64,000 nt of DNA from contig JAURIJ010000002.1 in NCBI GenBank assembly GCA_030832825.1, forward strand, positions 1 through 64,000. Reading direction: 5' to 3'. The translations under genes and the position numbers were made by a program. Positions within the stretch are counted from its first letter, which is position 1. Each line of letters opens with the position of its first letter. This stretch comes from Gammaproteobacteria bacterium (lineage in GTDB: Bacteria; Pseudomonadota; Gammaproteobacteria; Pseudomonadales; Pseudohongiellaceae). The notes under the pieces were generated by a model. The model saw only the letters and a program-made list of their open reading frames with translations, had not been told where the DNA came from and ran no database searches. Shown piece after piece: positions 1 to 8,576 of this stretch.

Positions 1-128
1 CCCAGCAAGCGCTGCAGGGCCTCGTCGATCACGGCGGGCTGACCGCCCACCGTCTGGGCCTGCACGGCTGGCCCACACAAGGCAAGCAGGAGCAGGGTCA
101 GCAGCGTGTTCTGTCCTAGGGTCATCAT
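1..128 (-). CDS. N-terminus of a secreted protein, cut by window edge
   Basis: Only the first 42 codons lie in the window; the gene runs off the left end. It starts with two consecutive ATG codons (128 and 125). The first residues form a clear Sec signal peptide with a leucine-rich core ending in AVQAQ. The mature part begins QTVGGQPAVIDEALQRLL. It lies 37 bases downstream of flgT on the same strand, so it is probably the third gene of a flgP-flgT operon. FlgO is the obvious candidate because FlgO, FlgP and FlgT build the outer-membrane H and T rings in Vibrio. The visible part has no FlgO signature and no lipobox, so the identity stays open. Confidence 0.6.
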   Translation of the reverse strand, partial: MMTLGQNTLLTLLLLALCGPAVQAQTVGGQPAVIDEALQRLL

Positions 129-165
129 GCAGGCAGTCTCCTGTGAAAGAGCAAGGCACCAGGCC

Positions 166-1380
166 TCAGAAAGCAATCGCCATGCGCGGGGCGCCAGGCG
201 TCGATGGCCCGGCAACAATCGCCAGTGTCGACTCGTAGGGCCCGAGCGCGACGATTTCGGCGATCGCCATGGTGGCGACCAGATCGCCGTTGAGCGTGTC
301 CTCGGGGCCGCTCCAGGGCGCTTCCACCAGCAGGAAGCGATCGCCGGGGCGCGCGCCGTTCTGGGTGCCCAGACGCAGTGCGTAGTGGGCCGGATCCTGG
401 GGCGAGGGCTGCAGCGCAAACTGCCGCAGACTGCACTGATGGTCGATCTGCACAGCACCCAGGAAGTCGTCGATCTGTCGCTGCAAGTCAGCCTCCAGCA
501 CCGCCAGATCGTCGGCGCGGGCGACCAGGGCCGGTGTCCCGGACCACAGCGGGACACCGTGCGTCAGACTGCTGAGCACCTGATCGCGGGACAGATCCAC
601 CAGCTCGATGTGAAACTGCGCCACGACCTGAGGGGTGCGTGCAGCCAGATCAACAGGCACCAGCGGATTCGCCGCCAGCAGAGCGCGGCCACTGCTGCTC
701 ACGATTTCCAGCCCCTGCCGCAGGCGCTGGGCGGGCGTCAAAGCGGCAGAGGGCGCCTCGGTCAGCGTCCAGCGCAAGGCATAGTCGGTGGGCCCGAAGG
801 CCCGCAGACCGCTGACAAGACGCTCATAAGCATTCGCTTGCGTCAGCCGGAGATCTTCGTGCACGGCCACCCACGCCGCGCTGCGCGCAACACTGGCGTC
901 AATGGCGCGCGCGGTCTGTGCGATCAAGGCTGCGCCGTGCGCATCGTTCAAACGGCCCTGCCCCAGCGCCACCTGCGCGGACACCATCAGAGTGGGGGCG
1001 TAGTGGCGCTCGGGTGCCAAAGCACACACGCCGTCGCGCAGACCGGCCAGACTGGCCGGAAGACGTTCGGCCGGATCGGGCACAGCCGTGTCCTGCGGCA
1101 GATAGTCCAGCACGCGCACCCCGCGCACCACGGTTTCGGTATCGAAATAGGAGGACTCAATCAGGCGACCGCTGGCGTCGATATAGGCACTGCTGACCAC
1201 GGTGACCGTGTCGTCCACTGCGGCTTCGACCAGCACCTGGCGTATGGTTTCAAGCAACTGTTCCGCCTCACCCGGCGTGGGCACGTCTGGCGCCTCCTGT
1301 GCAGTCTGCGCCTGCAGCAGCGGGGCGCAGGCCAGGCAGAGCAGGAGGCAGACTCGGTGCAGACGGCACGAACGCATCAT
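166..1380 (-). CDS. flgT: FlgT-like flagellar H/T-ring protein
   Basis: The product has 404 residues with a signal peptide ending near LLQAQ. The C-terminal segment reads ALRLGTQNGARPGDRFLLVE followed by a beta-rich end, which resembles the FlgT C-terminal domain. FlgT is a periplasmic protein that forms the H ring around the LP ring of polar flagella and helps recruit stators. ATG 1380 is chosen because AGAGGA lies six bases before it. An ATG at 1395 overlaps the flgP stop as ATGA and cannot be excluded. The gene follows flgP directly, which supports the assignment. The middle of the protein is poorly conserved, so the call rests on context and the C-terminus. Confidence 0.6.
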   Translation of the reverse strand: MMRSCRLHRVCLLLCLACAPLLQAQTAQEAPDVPTPGEAEQLLETIRQVLVEAAVDDTVTVVSSAYIDASGRLIESSYFDTETVVRGVRVLDYLPQDTAVPDPAERLPASLAGLRDGVCALAPERHYAPTLMVSAQVALGQGRLNDAHGAALIAQTARAIDASVARSAAWVAVHEDLRLTQANAYERLVSGLRAFGPTDYALRWTLTEAPSAALTPAQRLRQGLEIVSSSGRALLAANPLVPVDLAARTPQVVAQFHIELVDLSRDQVLSSLTHGVPLWSGTPALVARADDLAVLEADLQRQIDDFLGAVQIDHQCSLRQFALQPSPQDPAHYALRLGTQNGARPGDRFLLVEAPWSGPEDTLNGDLVATMAIAEIVALGPYESTLAIVAGPSTPGAPRMAIAF

Positions 1381-1391
1381 GGCCATTCCTC

Positions 1392-1859
1392 TCATGCCCG
1401 CTGTTCGCGGCTCAGTTGCAGGTACAACCGGCGCAGATCATTCACCACGGAGCGGCGCAGGCTCAGGGTGACTTCATAGGTGTCGGCACCCACCGGAGTA
1501 ATGCTCTCCAGCTCAGCACCATAGATTACGCCCTGTACGCGCGCCCGAAAGGCATCGCTGCTGACCACCAGATCGCGCACCGAGGTTTCCGAGTCGATCA
1601 TCTGGCCGTAGACCTGTTCCGCCAGCGCCCGGTAGGCATCCAGCTTGGAAGCCCGGATTGCCAGCAGGCGGCGCTGCTCGGGCAGGTCACTCAGCTGCAG
1701 CTCGATGACGGCATAGCCGGTCGCCGTGATGGTGTCGCTGAGCTCCACGAGCTGCATCACAGAGCCTGGGGAACTGCGCTCGGCCACGATACAGCCATTG
1801 AGCAGGACTGCGCACAGCACGGCAAGAGCCAGGGCGCGGGCAGGGTGAGGGTGTTTCAT
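1392..1859 (-). CDS. flgP: flagellar outer-membrane lipoprotein FlgP (LPP20 family)
   Basis: The 155-residue product has a lipoprotein signal with lipobox LLNGC. The mature domain carries the hallmark run LAIRASKLDAYRALAEQVYG, followed by VQGVIYGAELESITPVG and a conserved LSLRRSVVNDLRRLY end, typical of FlgP and LPP20 proteins. FlgP forms part of the outer-membrane H ring or basal disc of sheathed or polar flagella and is needed for motility in Vibrio and Campylobacter. ATG 1859 has a good AAGGAG site upstream. The gene leads a minus-strand operon with flgT, diverges from flhA, and has a candidate sigma-28 promoter at 1901-1928. Confidence 0.8.
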   Translation of the reverse strand: MKHPHPARALALAVLCAVLLNGCIVAERSSPGSVMQLVELSDTITATGYAVIELQLSDLPEQRRLLAIRASKLDAYRALAEQVYGQMIDSETSVRDLVVSSDAFRARVQGVIYGAELESITPVGADTYEVTLSLRRSVVNDLRRLYLQLSREQRA

Positions 1860-1900
1860 GAGGCGCTCTCCTTCGGGATTCAGCAACACGATTGCTGTGA

Positions 1901-1928
1901 CAGTCGGCACTTGGCTCTGCTGACTTTA
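1901..1928 (-). promoter_or_regulatory. candidate sigma-28 (FliA) promoter for flgP-flgT
   Basis: Read on the minus strand, TAAA (1928-1925) is followed by 16 bases and GCCGACTG (1908-1901), close to the FliA consensus TAAA-N15-GCCGATAA. The bases just before the -10 box are AAGT, as at four other sites in the window. It lies 42 bases upstream of the flgP start. Confidence 0.5.
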
Positions 1929-1946
1929 CGCCGGCGTCAAAATAAG

Positions 1947-1964
1947 TTGGCCAAGTTATTGCTT
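1947..1964 (+). promoter_or_regulatory. candidate sigma-54 promoter for flhA operon
   Basis: TTGGCCAAGTTATTGCTT has GG at 1949-1950 and GC at 1961-1962, the exact ten-base separation required by RpoN promoters, with a good TTGC -12 box. The -24 box is TTGGCC rather than TGGCAC. Transcription would start near 1974. flhA operons of Pseudomonas and Vibrio are sigma-54 dependent, which fits. Confidence 0.5.
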
Positions 1965-2043
1965 CTATTACCCAGTCGCCAATCGCGGATGCCCCGAAGC
2001 AGCCGAAATTAAAAATATCGTATTGATATACAAGGGTTTTAAA

Positions 2044-4149
2044 TTGCAACCAATCGCACTGTCAATTTTCCGACAAGCCAGCTTTCAGGCAAGTCTGCGC
2101 GGCCTGGGGATTCCGCTGCTGATCCTGATCATCATGGCCATGCTGGTGGTGCCGCTGCCGCCGTTGCTGCTGGACCTGTTCTTCACGCTCAATATCGTGG
2201 TCAGCCTGATGATCATCATGATCGCCATCAACGTGACCAAGCCGCTGGAATTCTCGGCATTCCCTTCCATCCTGCTGCTCACCACGATGCTGCGCCTGGC
2301 GCTGAACGTGGCCTCGACGCGCGTGGTGCTCGTGGAAGGTCACAACGGGCCGGCTGCCGCGGGCAAAGTGATCGAATCTTTTGGTCAGTTCGTGATCGCC
2401 GGCAACTACGTGGTGGGGCTGATCATCTTTGCCATTCTCATGATCATCAATTTCATCGTGGTGACCAAGGGCGCCGGGCGCGTGTCGGAGGTGATCGCGC
2501 GTTTCACCCTGGACGCCATGCCGGGCAAGCAGATGGCGGTGGATGCCGACCTGAATGCGGGGCTGATTGACCAGGAAACAGCCAAACGACGACGCGAGGA
2601 AGTCAGTCAGGAAGCGGATTTCTTCGGCTCGATGGACGGTGCCTCGAAGTTCGTTCGTGGCGACGCCATCGCGGGGCTTCTGATCTTGTTCATCAACATC
2701 ATCGGAGGTCTGGCCATCGGCATGACCCAGCACGATCTGAGCTTCGCCGAGGCCGGCGAGATCTATGTGCTGCTGACCATCGGCGATGGCCTCGTGGCAC
2801 AGATTCCGGCCCTGCTGCTGTCACTGTCAACCGCCATCATTGTGACCCGTGTGACCACGGCGGAAACCATGTCGCGACAGGCGAGCTCGCAGATGGCCGA
2901 CCCGAAGGCGCTGCTGATCGCCGGCGCAATCCTGTTTGCGCTGGGGGTCATTCCCGACATGCCCAACACGATCTTCCTGGGCTTCGCGGCGTTGTCGGGC
3001 GGGCTGGGCTATGTGCTGCTGCGCCAGAACAGCAAGCAGGCACGACAGACAGAGGCTGCTGCAAACGCGCAGCTGGCCGCGGCCCCTGCCGAGATCGAGG
3101 CGCTGGGCTGGGATGATATTGAACAGTCGGACACCATCAGCCTCGAGCTGGGCTATGGCCTCGTGGCCCTGGCCAGCCAGGAGGGCGGTGGCACCCTGCT
3201 TGGACGCATCCGCGGGGTGCGCAAGAAATTGTCGGCCGAGATGGGCTTTCTGCTGCAGTCCATCCGTGTGCGCGACAATCTGGAATTGCCGCCCGACGCC
3301 TACAAGATCCTGCTGCGCGGCATTGCACGCGGCAAGGGCGAGATCCGCATAGGCAGCGAGCTTGCCATCAATCCGGGCAACCTGAGCGTGCCCCTTGACG
3401 GGGTGCCAACCAAAGACCCGGCGTTTGGCCTGGACGCCTACTGGATTCAGCCGTCCAAACGCGACTATGCGCGCATGCTGGGGTACACCGTGGTGGATGC
3501 CTCCACCGCGATCGCCACGCACGTCAACATGGTGTTGAAGGAAAATGCGCCAGAGCTGCTGGGTCACGACGAAACCCGTCAACTGCTGGACAAGCTCGCA
3601 GAAAAGTCACCCCAGTTGATGGACGGCCTGATTCCCGAAAAAATCTCGCTGGCCACCGTCAATCAGGTGTTCCGCAATCTGGTGGCCGAGGGCATCTCGC
3701 TGCGGGACATGCGCAGCGTAGTGGAAAGCCTTGTGGTCGAGGTCAGCAAGAGCAAGGATCCCGACGAGCTGACAGCGCTGATCCGGCCGGCCCTCGGACG
3801 CTCGATCATGCAGTCGCTGGTGGACCTGGGCCAGACGCTGGCGGTGATCACCCTGGAAACCGAGCTGGAACATCTGCTCTCCAGTACGCTGCAGCAGAGC
3901 CGTAAGTCCGGCGAGCTGGTGATCGACCCCAAACTGGCGGAGAGCCTGTTCCGGGCGATCGACGACGAGAAACGCCAGACAGAGGAGAAAGGCCTGCCCC
4001 CGGTTCTGATCGTGTCGCCCGGCATACGACCATGGCTGGCCAAGGTGCTGCGCGGCCGCTCACGCGGCCTGAGTGTGTTGTCCTACACCGAGATTCCGGA
4101 AGACCAGGACATCAAGGTGATTGCGAAAATCGGCTTGAACGCCGCCTGA
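2044..4149 (+). CDS. flhA: flagellar type III export gate protein FlhA
   Basis: FlhA forms the nonameric inner-membrane ring of the flagellar export gate and docks late substrates and chaperones. The 701-residue product has the usual build: a hydrophobic N-terminal half with the FHIPEP signature region (NVASTRVVL, RFTLDAMPGKQMAVDADLNAG) and a soluble C-terminal domain ending in YTEIPEDQDIKVIAKIG. No ATG lies before the first membrane helix. TTG 2044 is chosen because AAGGG sits seven bases upstream and the protein then has the normal length. TTG 2023 is in frame but has no ribosome site. The gene heads flhA-flhF-flhG-fliA; flhB is not next to it. Confidence 0.95.
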   Translation: MQPIALSIFRQASFQASLRGLGIPLLILIIMAMLVVPLPPLLLDLFFTLNIVVSLMIIMIAINVTKPLEFSAFPSILLLTTMLRLALNVASTRVVLVEGHNGPAAAGKVIESFGQFVIAGNYVVGLIIFAILMIINFIVVTKGAGRVSEVIARFTLDAMPGKQMAVDADLNAGLIDQETAKRRREEVSQEADFFGSMDGASKFVRGDAIAGLLILFINIIGGLAIGMTQHDLSFAEAGEIYVLLTIGDGLVAQIPALLLSLSTAIIVTRVTTAETMSRQASSQMADPKALLIAGAILFALGVIPDMPNTIFLGFAALSGGLGYVLLRQNSKQARQTEAAANAQLAAAPAEIEALGWDDIEQSDTISLELGYGLVALASQEGGGTLLGRIRGVRKKLSAEMGFLLQSIRVRDNLELPPDAYKILLRGIARGKGEIRIGSELAINPGNLSVPLDGVPTKDPAFGLDAYWIQPSKRDYARMLGYTVVDASTAIATHVNMVLKENAPELLGHDETRQLLDKLAEKSPQLMDGLIPEKISLATVNQVFRNLVAEGISLRDMRSVVESLVVEVSKSKDPDELTALIRPALGRSIMQSLVDLGQTLAVITLETELEHLLSSTLQQSRKSGELVIDPKLAESLFRAIDDEKRQTEEKGLPPVLIVSPGIRPWLAKVLRGRSRGLSVLSYTEIPEDQDIKVIAKIGLNAA

Positions 4150-4163
4150 ACAAGGAGTGAACC

Positions 4164-5297
4164 ATGAGAATCGAACGCCTGGAAGCCGAGGACACCAAAA
4201 GCGGGCTGCGTGAGCTGGCGCATCGCTTTGGCGATGATGTCCTGATCATCGCCAATACGCGGCATACTGGAAAGAACCACTTTGTGTTCGCCGTGGACGA
4301 TACCCCGGTTGCAGCGGCCAGCCTCTGGCAGCAGGACGAGCCACCGCTGGCGATCACATCCCAGGCGAGCGCGGTGCGCTTCGCCCTGGCGGCCGAGCCT
4401 GCTGCCAATGCTGGCGTTCCGGAGCAAGCCAGACCTGCCCCTGCCTGCCCGGCGGATGCCGGGCTGCAGGAATTGAGCCTGTTGATGAAGACAGAGTTCG
4501 AATCGCTGCGCAGGGCCCTGCGCGAGAGTCAGAACAGCTCCTCTCGAGAGAGCGCCCCTGCGGGCTTTCAATTGAGCGATCACCTCGAAGACGCCGCCAT
4601 CTCGGCCCGCCTGATGAGGAAAATGGAAGCCCTGACCTTGAATTGCCCCTGCACCTCGGATGCGCGTCAGCTGTTGCAGGAATTTCTGCTGGAGAATCTC
4701 CCCGCCAGTACGATGCTTGCCCTTGAGCCAGCGGTGCATTTCCTGGTGGGCCAGGCGGGCGTCGGCAAGACCGTGAATGCCTTTCGTCTGGCATCGCATC
4801 TGCTGGAGCAGGGTCGCCCCGCCATCGTTGTGGGCTACAAACCGACACGCGACGGCACCTGGACGCAGTTGCAACTGCTCGGCGCAAAGCGCGGGGTCGA
4901 GGTCTACCAGGCGGCCGAATGGTCCATGCTGCTGTCGATCATCAACGAGCACATGGGGCATGCCAGCCTGATTGTGGAGCTGCCAAGCACCCTGGATTTC
5001 ATGGAGCTGCAGCGCTTGCAAAACGACCTTACATTTGCGAACTTTCATCTGCTGGTGGCCAAGGATACCGCCAGCACGTCGTCGCGAGGATTCCGCCAAG
5101 GCACTGGCCTGTCGTTCGCGTCGACGTGGATTACCAGGCTCGACAGCCCGGGAGCATGCTGGCCGCTGGTGGAAACTCTCCTGGAAACGCGCACCCCTCT
5201 GCTTTTCGCAGGTGCCGGACCTCTGCCTGCAAGCCCCTTGATCACACTGGACAAACGTATGCTGGCCGAAGAAGTGCTGAAGGAAATCGCAGATTGA
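4164..5297 (+). CDS. flhF: FlhF-like protein with degenerate SRP-GTPase motifs
   Basis: FlhF is an SRP-family GTPase that places and numbers polar flagella. The N-terminus (MRIERLEAEDTKSGLRELAH) and the position between flhA and flhG identify the 377-residue product. Its G domain keeps the P-loop GQAGVGKT (residues 196-203) and a TRLD motif (324-327) like TKLD. The motif normally reading DTYRIGA is replaced by GYKPTRDGTWTQL, and the DTAG motif by VELPSTLD. These changes should alter GTP hydrolysis or homodimer activation. An AGGAG site precedes ATG 4164. It is either a fast-evolving functional FlhF or a nucleotide-binding scaffold; there is no frameshift. Confidence 0.85.
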   Translation: MRIERLEAEDTKSGLRELAHRFGDDVLIIANTRHTGKNHFVFAVDDTPVAAASLWQQDEPPLAITSQASAVRFALAAEPAANAGVPEQARPAPACPADAGLQELSLLMKTEFESLRRALRESQNSSSRESAPAGFQLSDHLEDAAISARLMRKMEALTLNCPCTSDARQLLQEFLLENLPASTMLALEPAVHFLVGQAGVGKTVNAFRLASHLLEQGRPAIVVGYKPTRDGTWTQLQLLGAKRGVEVYQAAEWSMLLSIINEHMGHASLIVELPSTLDFMELQRLQNDLTFANFHLLVAKDTASTSSRGFRQGTGLSFASTWITRLDSPGACWPLVETLLETRTPLLFAGAGPLPASPLITLDKRMLAEEVLKEIAD

Positions 5298-5355
5298 TCA
5301 TCGCGAATCATCCCTCACTCGCCGATCTTCTCCACGACACTCCAAGGCAGACACC

Positions 5356-6168
5356 ATGCAGTCCAAGGCACTGAACAGCGGCACCCGAACCATCTGCATT
5401 GCCAGCGGCAAGGGCGGGGTCGGCAAGACAACACTCTCCATCAATCTCGCCACGGCGATCGCAGAGCAGGGGAAAAGCGTGCTCTATTTCGATGCCGACA
5501 TGGGCCTCGCAAATGCCCAGATCGGCCTCGGGGTCGACTCCGTGGGGAACATCGGCCATGTGATGAACGGCCTGGTGCGGCTTGACGACATCATCGTGAA
5601 GTCCTCCTTCGGCGTGGATCTGGTCGCAGGCGCCAGCGGTGTCGAGGCACTGGCCTCGGTCGGCCGAGTCGAGTCTGCACGTATCATTCAGGCGTTTTCC
5701 GGGCTCTCCAACCGATACGATGTGCTGATCGTGGACTGCGCCGCCGGCATCTCCTCCAGCGTTCTGAGCTTTCTGCAGGCCTGCGAGGAGCGGGTGGTGG
5801 TGGGCACTGCTGAGCTTAGCTCCATCGCCGACGCCTATGCCCTGCTCAAGGTCATGGTGAACGACTACAGGCTGGATGATTTCATCTACCTGCCCAATCA
5901 AGTCGACAACGAGCAGCAGGGAGTCAGGCTGTTCGAGAGCATGGACAATGTCGTGGGCAATTTTCTCAATGCCTCGCTGCATTACCTGGGCTCGGTGAGC
6001 AAGGATCCCATGGTGAACCTGTCGTGGCAGAAGTCGACACCAATGCTGCGCCTTGCGCCCAGCGCCGTCATCGCCTCCAACTTCCGCCAGGTTGCAAAGG
6101 CGCTGCTGGCAAGGCCGGCGGCCACCCAGCCAAGCGGGGCAGTTCAGTTCTTCATGGGGCAGACCTGA
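5356..6168 (+). CDS. flhG: flagellar number regulator FlhG (FleN), MinD-like ATPase
   Basis: FlhG/FleN is a MinD-type ATPase that counters FlhF and restrains the sigma-54 activator FleQ/FlrA so that flagellar number stays low. The 270-residue product has the deviant Walker A SGKGGVGKTT near residue 17, the switch I region FDADMGLANAQIGLG, and a Walker B-like VDCAAGISSS. The C-terminal part lacks a long extension, as in other FlhG proteins. It sits 58 bases after flhF and nine before fliA. With the unusual FlhF beside it, the pair may set flagellar placement by a modified mechanism. Confidence 0.92.
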   Translation: MQSKALNSGTRTICIASGKGGVGKTTLSINLATAIAEQGKSVLYFDADMGLANAQIGLGVDSVGNIGHVMNGLVRLDDIIVKSSFGVDLVAGASGVEALASVGRVESARIIQAFSGLSNRYDVLIVDCAAGISSSVLSFLQACEERVVVGTAELSSIADAYALLKVMVNDYRLDDFIYLPNQVDNEQQGVRLFESMDNVVGNFLNASLHYLGSVSKDPMVNLSWQKSTPMLRLAPSAVIASNFRQVAKALLARPAATQPSGAVQFFMGQT

Positions 6169-6176
6169 CGACAATC

Positions 6177-6908
6177 ATGAGCATTGATGCCTATCAGGAT
6201 GTGCAGAGTATCGGCAATACGGTGATGCCCATCACGCACTACCTCGCGATGGTACGTCGTATTGCCGTGCATCTGCGCCCGCGCATCCCCGCATACATCG
6301 AGCTTGACGACATGATCCAGCTCGGTACCCTCGGCCTCATGGAAGCTGAAAAAAGCTTCGATCCAGCCCAGGGGGTCAGCTTCGAGAGCTATGCCAAGGC
6401 GCGAATCCGCGGCGCCATCATCGACGAGGCCCGTCGCCTGAGCGATGTGTCCCGGCTGGCGATTCGCAACAGCAAGCTGCACAGTGAGTACAGCACACGG
6501 CTGGCCCATTCGCTCGGTCGGCAGCCAACCCACCGCGAAGTGGCCGACGCGCTGGGCATCGACGTGGCCACCTACGAAGAGCAACGTCTGCACGCGACTC
6601 AATTGAACATGCTGGAACTGGACGCATTATTGGAAGAAGATGGCTTCGATGTCGCCAGTGAAAGTCACGAGGCTTATGCCACGGTGGCGCAGGGCGACGT
6701 GAAATCGGTGATCGAGACGGCTATCGCCCAGCTGGACACGCGCAAGCAACTGATCCTGCAGTTGTACTATGTGGAAGAGATGACCTTGAAGGAAATCGGT
6801 GCAGTCATCGGCGTGAACGAATCGCGCATCAGCCAGATCCTCAGTGGGACGCTCAAGGAACTCAAGCCTTTGCTGAGTTCGCACTATCAATCCGGAGCAC
6901 TCGACTAG
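6177..6908 (+). CDS. fliA: flagellar sigma factor FliA (sigma-28)
   Basis: FliA directs RNA polymerase to late flagellar promoters and is held in check by FlgM. The 243-residue product shows region 2 (ELDDMIQLGTLGLMEAEKSF, then SYAKARIRGAIIDEARRL), region 3 (LGRQPTHREVADALGI) and region 4.2 (MTLKEIGAVIGVNESRISQI). ATG 6177 gives the usual FliA length although its ribosome site is weak. The gene overlaps the next one by a single base. Six promoter-like sites in this window match its expected recognition sequence, including those of flgM and the stator genes. Confidence 0.95.
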   Translation: MSIDAYQDVQSIGNTVMPITHYLAMVRRIAVHLRPRIPAYIELDDMIQLGTLGLMEAEKSFDPAQGVSFESYAKARIRGAIIDEARRLSDVSRLAIRNSKLHSEYSTRLAHSLGRQPTHREVADALGIDVATYEEQRLHATQLNMLELDALLEEDGFDVASESHEAYATVAQGDVKSVIETAIAQLDTRKQLILQLYYVEEMTLKEIGAVIGVNESRISQILSGTLKELKPLLSSHYQSGALD

Positions 6909-7426
6909 TGTGGTTTAAAGCATCCAAAAACGAAAAGCTCAAGGCAAAGGCCCGCGAGGACTACGAAGAAGCGCTCGCCGTTGCCAAGTCCAACGCGCGC
7001 GAAAGTCGCGTTTACTGCGTCCGAGTGGCTCTGCGCTGTCGAGCCAATATCGACACCGCCTTCGTGCGCGCCGCGCGCGAGGTGGAAGTCTACGAGGAAA
7101 CGCTGCTGCTCGCGCTGGCCAATGGTGCTGAAAAGCCAGAACCGCCGCAGGCCGATACATTCCAGCTGGTGAAGTCTGGTGCAGACTTCATGTTCACTTA
7201 TATCCCTGAGCGCTTCGCGGAGAAGATCTTCAGCGTGGCCGGCGCATATCAGACGCAGAAAATCGCCAGGTCGCAGGCCATCACTCAGGTGCAGGCGGTG
7301 GCCGACGAAATGTGGAAAGAGCTGGGGCTCATCGAGAATCTGGAAGTGGTGCGCTTTCTGCGAGAGGAAGCCGGCGACGAGTCAGGCTCCGGCGATGCTG
7401 CCGATCCTGGCAACCACGACGGATGA
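6908..7426 (+). CDS. uncharacterised helical protein coupled to fliA
   Basis: I do not recognise this 172-residue protein. It starts at GTG 6908, which shares a base with the fliA stop, so translation is probably coupled. It has no signal peptide or membrane segment. The N-terminus is highly charged (KASKNEKLKAKAREDYEEAL) and the rest looks helical, ending in an acidic, Gly/Ser-rich tail. The next gene begins at or just after its stop. In relatives this spot often carries chemotaxis genes, and the product shows no CheY or CheZ features. The location suggests a role in flagellar biogenesis, motor function or chemotaxis; this is inference. Confidence 0.7.
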   Translation: MWFKASKNEKLKAKAREDYEEALAVAKSNARESRVYCVRVALRCRANIDTAFVRAAREVEVYEETLLLALANGAEKPEPPQADTFQLVKSGADFMFTYIPERFAEKIFSVAGAYQTQKIARSQAITQVQAVADEMWKELGLIENLEVVRFLREEAGDESGSGDAADPGNHDG

Positions 7427-7461
7427 GTGCACTGGGTTCACTTTCTCCCGAGGCCATGCCC

Positions 7462-8088
7462 ATGAGCAATTTGATTGTCATGACCATCATTCTGATTTGC
7501 ACGGCATCCATCACGGTTATGGTGCTGTATGCCGTCGGCAAGATTCGCAGCCTGGAGGAAATCACGCGTCAACTGATGGATCAGCATAGCGGCGGGAGTG
7601 GCGCCAGCGCGGGCGGCAATGCGCCCTTCCATGGCCTTGAAGGCAAGCCGCTATGGGACATGCTGGCGGGCAAAAGTGTTCCTGAAGGGCTGAACGCCAC
7701 CGATATCGAACAGTTTCGGGAACAGTACGCGCCTGTGCTGTTGAAGACGATCCGGAGTTTGTTTGCCGAAGGCAGCAGTGATGGCAAGTTCGGAGCTGCA
7801 CGGGCGACACCCAAGAGTGAACGTCTGGTGAAGACCTTGCGTTTTGCCCTGTCCAGCTGGCTGCCCGCGCAGGAACTGAACAGCCTCTACAACGTGGCCT
7901 ATGACAGTGCCAGGGCCCAGAGCGACGAGCTGAACCGGCTGCGGATGGCGCTGGAGGAAACCATCGCCACGCTTTACAGCAAGATCAAGCTGCCCGTGCC
8001 GGCCGGCTTGGCAGGAAGTCTGCTGAGCGAAGCTCGCTCTGTCGAAACTGCCGCATCCGATAGTGACGCTGGCGACAGCGACGCCTGA
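7462..8088 (+). CDS. uncharacterised single-pass membrane protein
   Basis: The 208-residue product begins with one clear membrane helix (about residues 4-26), followed by a Gly/Ser-rich linker, a soluble helical domain containing PLWDMLAGKSVPEGLNATD and LRFALSSWLPAQELNSLY, and an acidic tail. ATG 7462 has GAGG eight bases upstream. An ATG at 7423 overlaps the previous stop as ATGA and would add 13 residues. It is the last gene of the flhA-fliA transcription unit and converges on flgN. I know no family for it. A membrane-anchored accessory factor for the flagellar export or motor complex is a reasonable guess only. Confidence 0.7.
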   Translation: MSNLIVMTIILICTASITVMVLYAVGKIRSLEEITRQLMDQHSGGSGASAGGNAPFHGLEGKPLWDMLAGKSVPEGLNATDIEQFREQYAPVLLKTIRSLFAEGSSDGKFGAARATPKSERLVKTLRFALSSWLPAQELNSLYNVAYDSARAQSDELNRLRMALEETIATLYSKIKLPVPAGLAGSLLSEARSVETAASDSDAGDSDA

Positions 8089-8113
8089 TGCACTGGCTGA
8101 ACAGGCGACAGCG

Positions 8114-8560
8114 TCAGGATGAGCGTCCAGGCCGGGTCAATCGCCCCAGGCGATCGTAAAGCTGCACCCCTTCGCGAGATCCCGTCTGATACAAGGTCTG
8201 CAGCGCCTCGCGCACCACCGTCAACTTGCGGCTAATAAGCACTTCATTGCGCGCGAGACTGGCCTTGATGGCCTCTGCTGTCTCGACCAGACGGGCCCAT
8301 TTCTCTGTGACTGCCACTGGCAAGCCGGCCGCTTCCCCGGCGCTCAACTGCGCCTGCACGCGTCGAAAGCGCGCATCTCCCAGTTGCGCCAACGCGCGCT
8401 CTTTGATTGGCTGAAGCGCTTCCAGGCGGGCGAGATCCTGGGCCTTCATGGCGTCAAATTCGTCGTCCAGCAAAGCACTGAACTGACTGACCTCTGAGCA
8501 AAGGCTTTCCAGTTCAGCAATCAGCGTCGTCATCTGGACAGTGTCCGCAGCCGAGGACAT
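8114..8560 (-). CDS. flgN: FlgN, export chaperone for FlgK and FlgL
   Basis: FlgN binds the hook-junction proteins FlgK and FlgL in the cytoplasm and delivers them to the export gate. The 148-residue product is all-helical with the family's opening (LIAELESLCSEVSQFSALLDDEFDAM region), a central basic/acidic helix and LYQTGSREGVQLYDRLGR near the end, which matches the conserved FlgN C-terminal motif. It lies 16 bases after flgM on the same strand, and both clients are encoded in the flgB-fliD operon nearby. Confidence 0.88.
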   Translation of the reverse strand: MSSAADTVQMTTLIAELESLCSEVSQFSALLDDEFDAMKAQDLARLEALQPIKERALAQLGDARFRRVQAQLSAGEAAGLPVAVTEKWARLVETAEAIKASLARNEVLISRKLTVVREALQTLYQTGSREGVQLYDRLGRLTRPGRSS

Positions 8561-8576
8561 AGGTCTCTCCCTGGCC

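Noticed and set aside
106-1479. 457-residue plus-strand reading frame opposite flgT
   Set aside because: It is antisense to a well-supported gene, has no family features and shows the Arg/Gln/His-rich composition of shadow frames in GC-rich DNA.
8070-8115. Direct repeat GGCGACAGCG near the end of the unknown membrane gene
   Set aside because: Two ten-base copies only, with no inverted partner or element features; likely chance.
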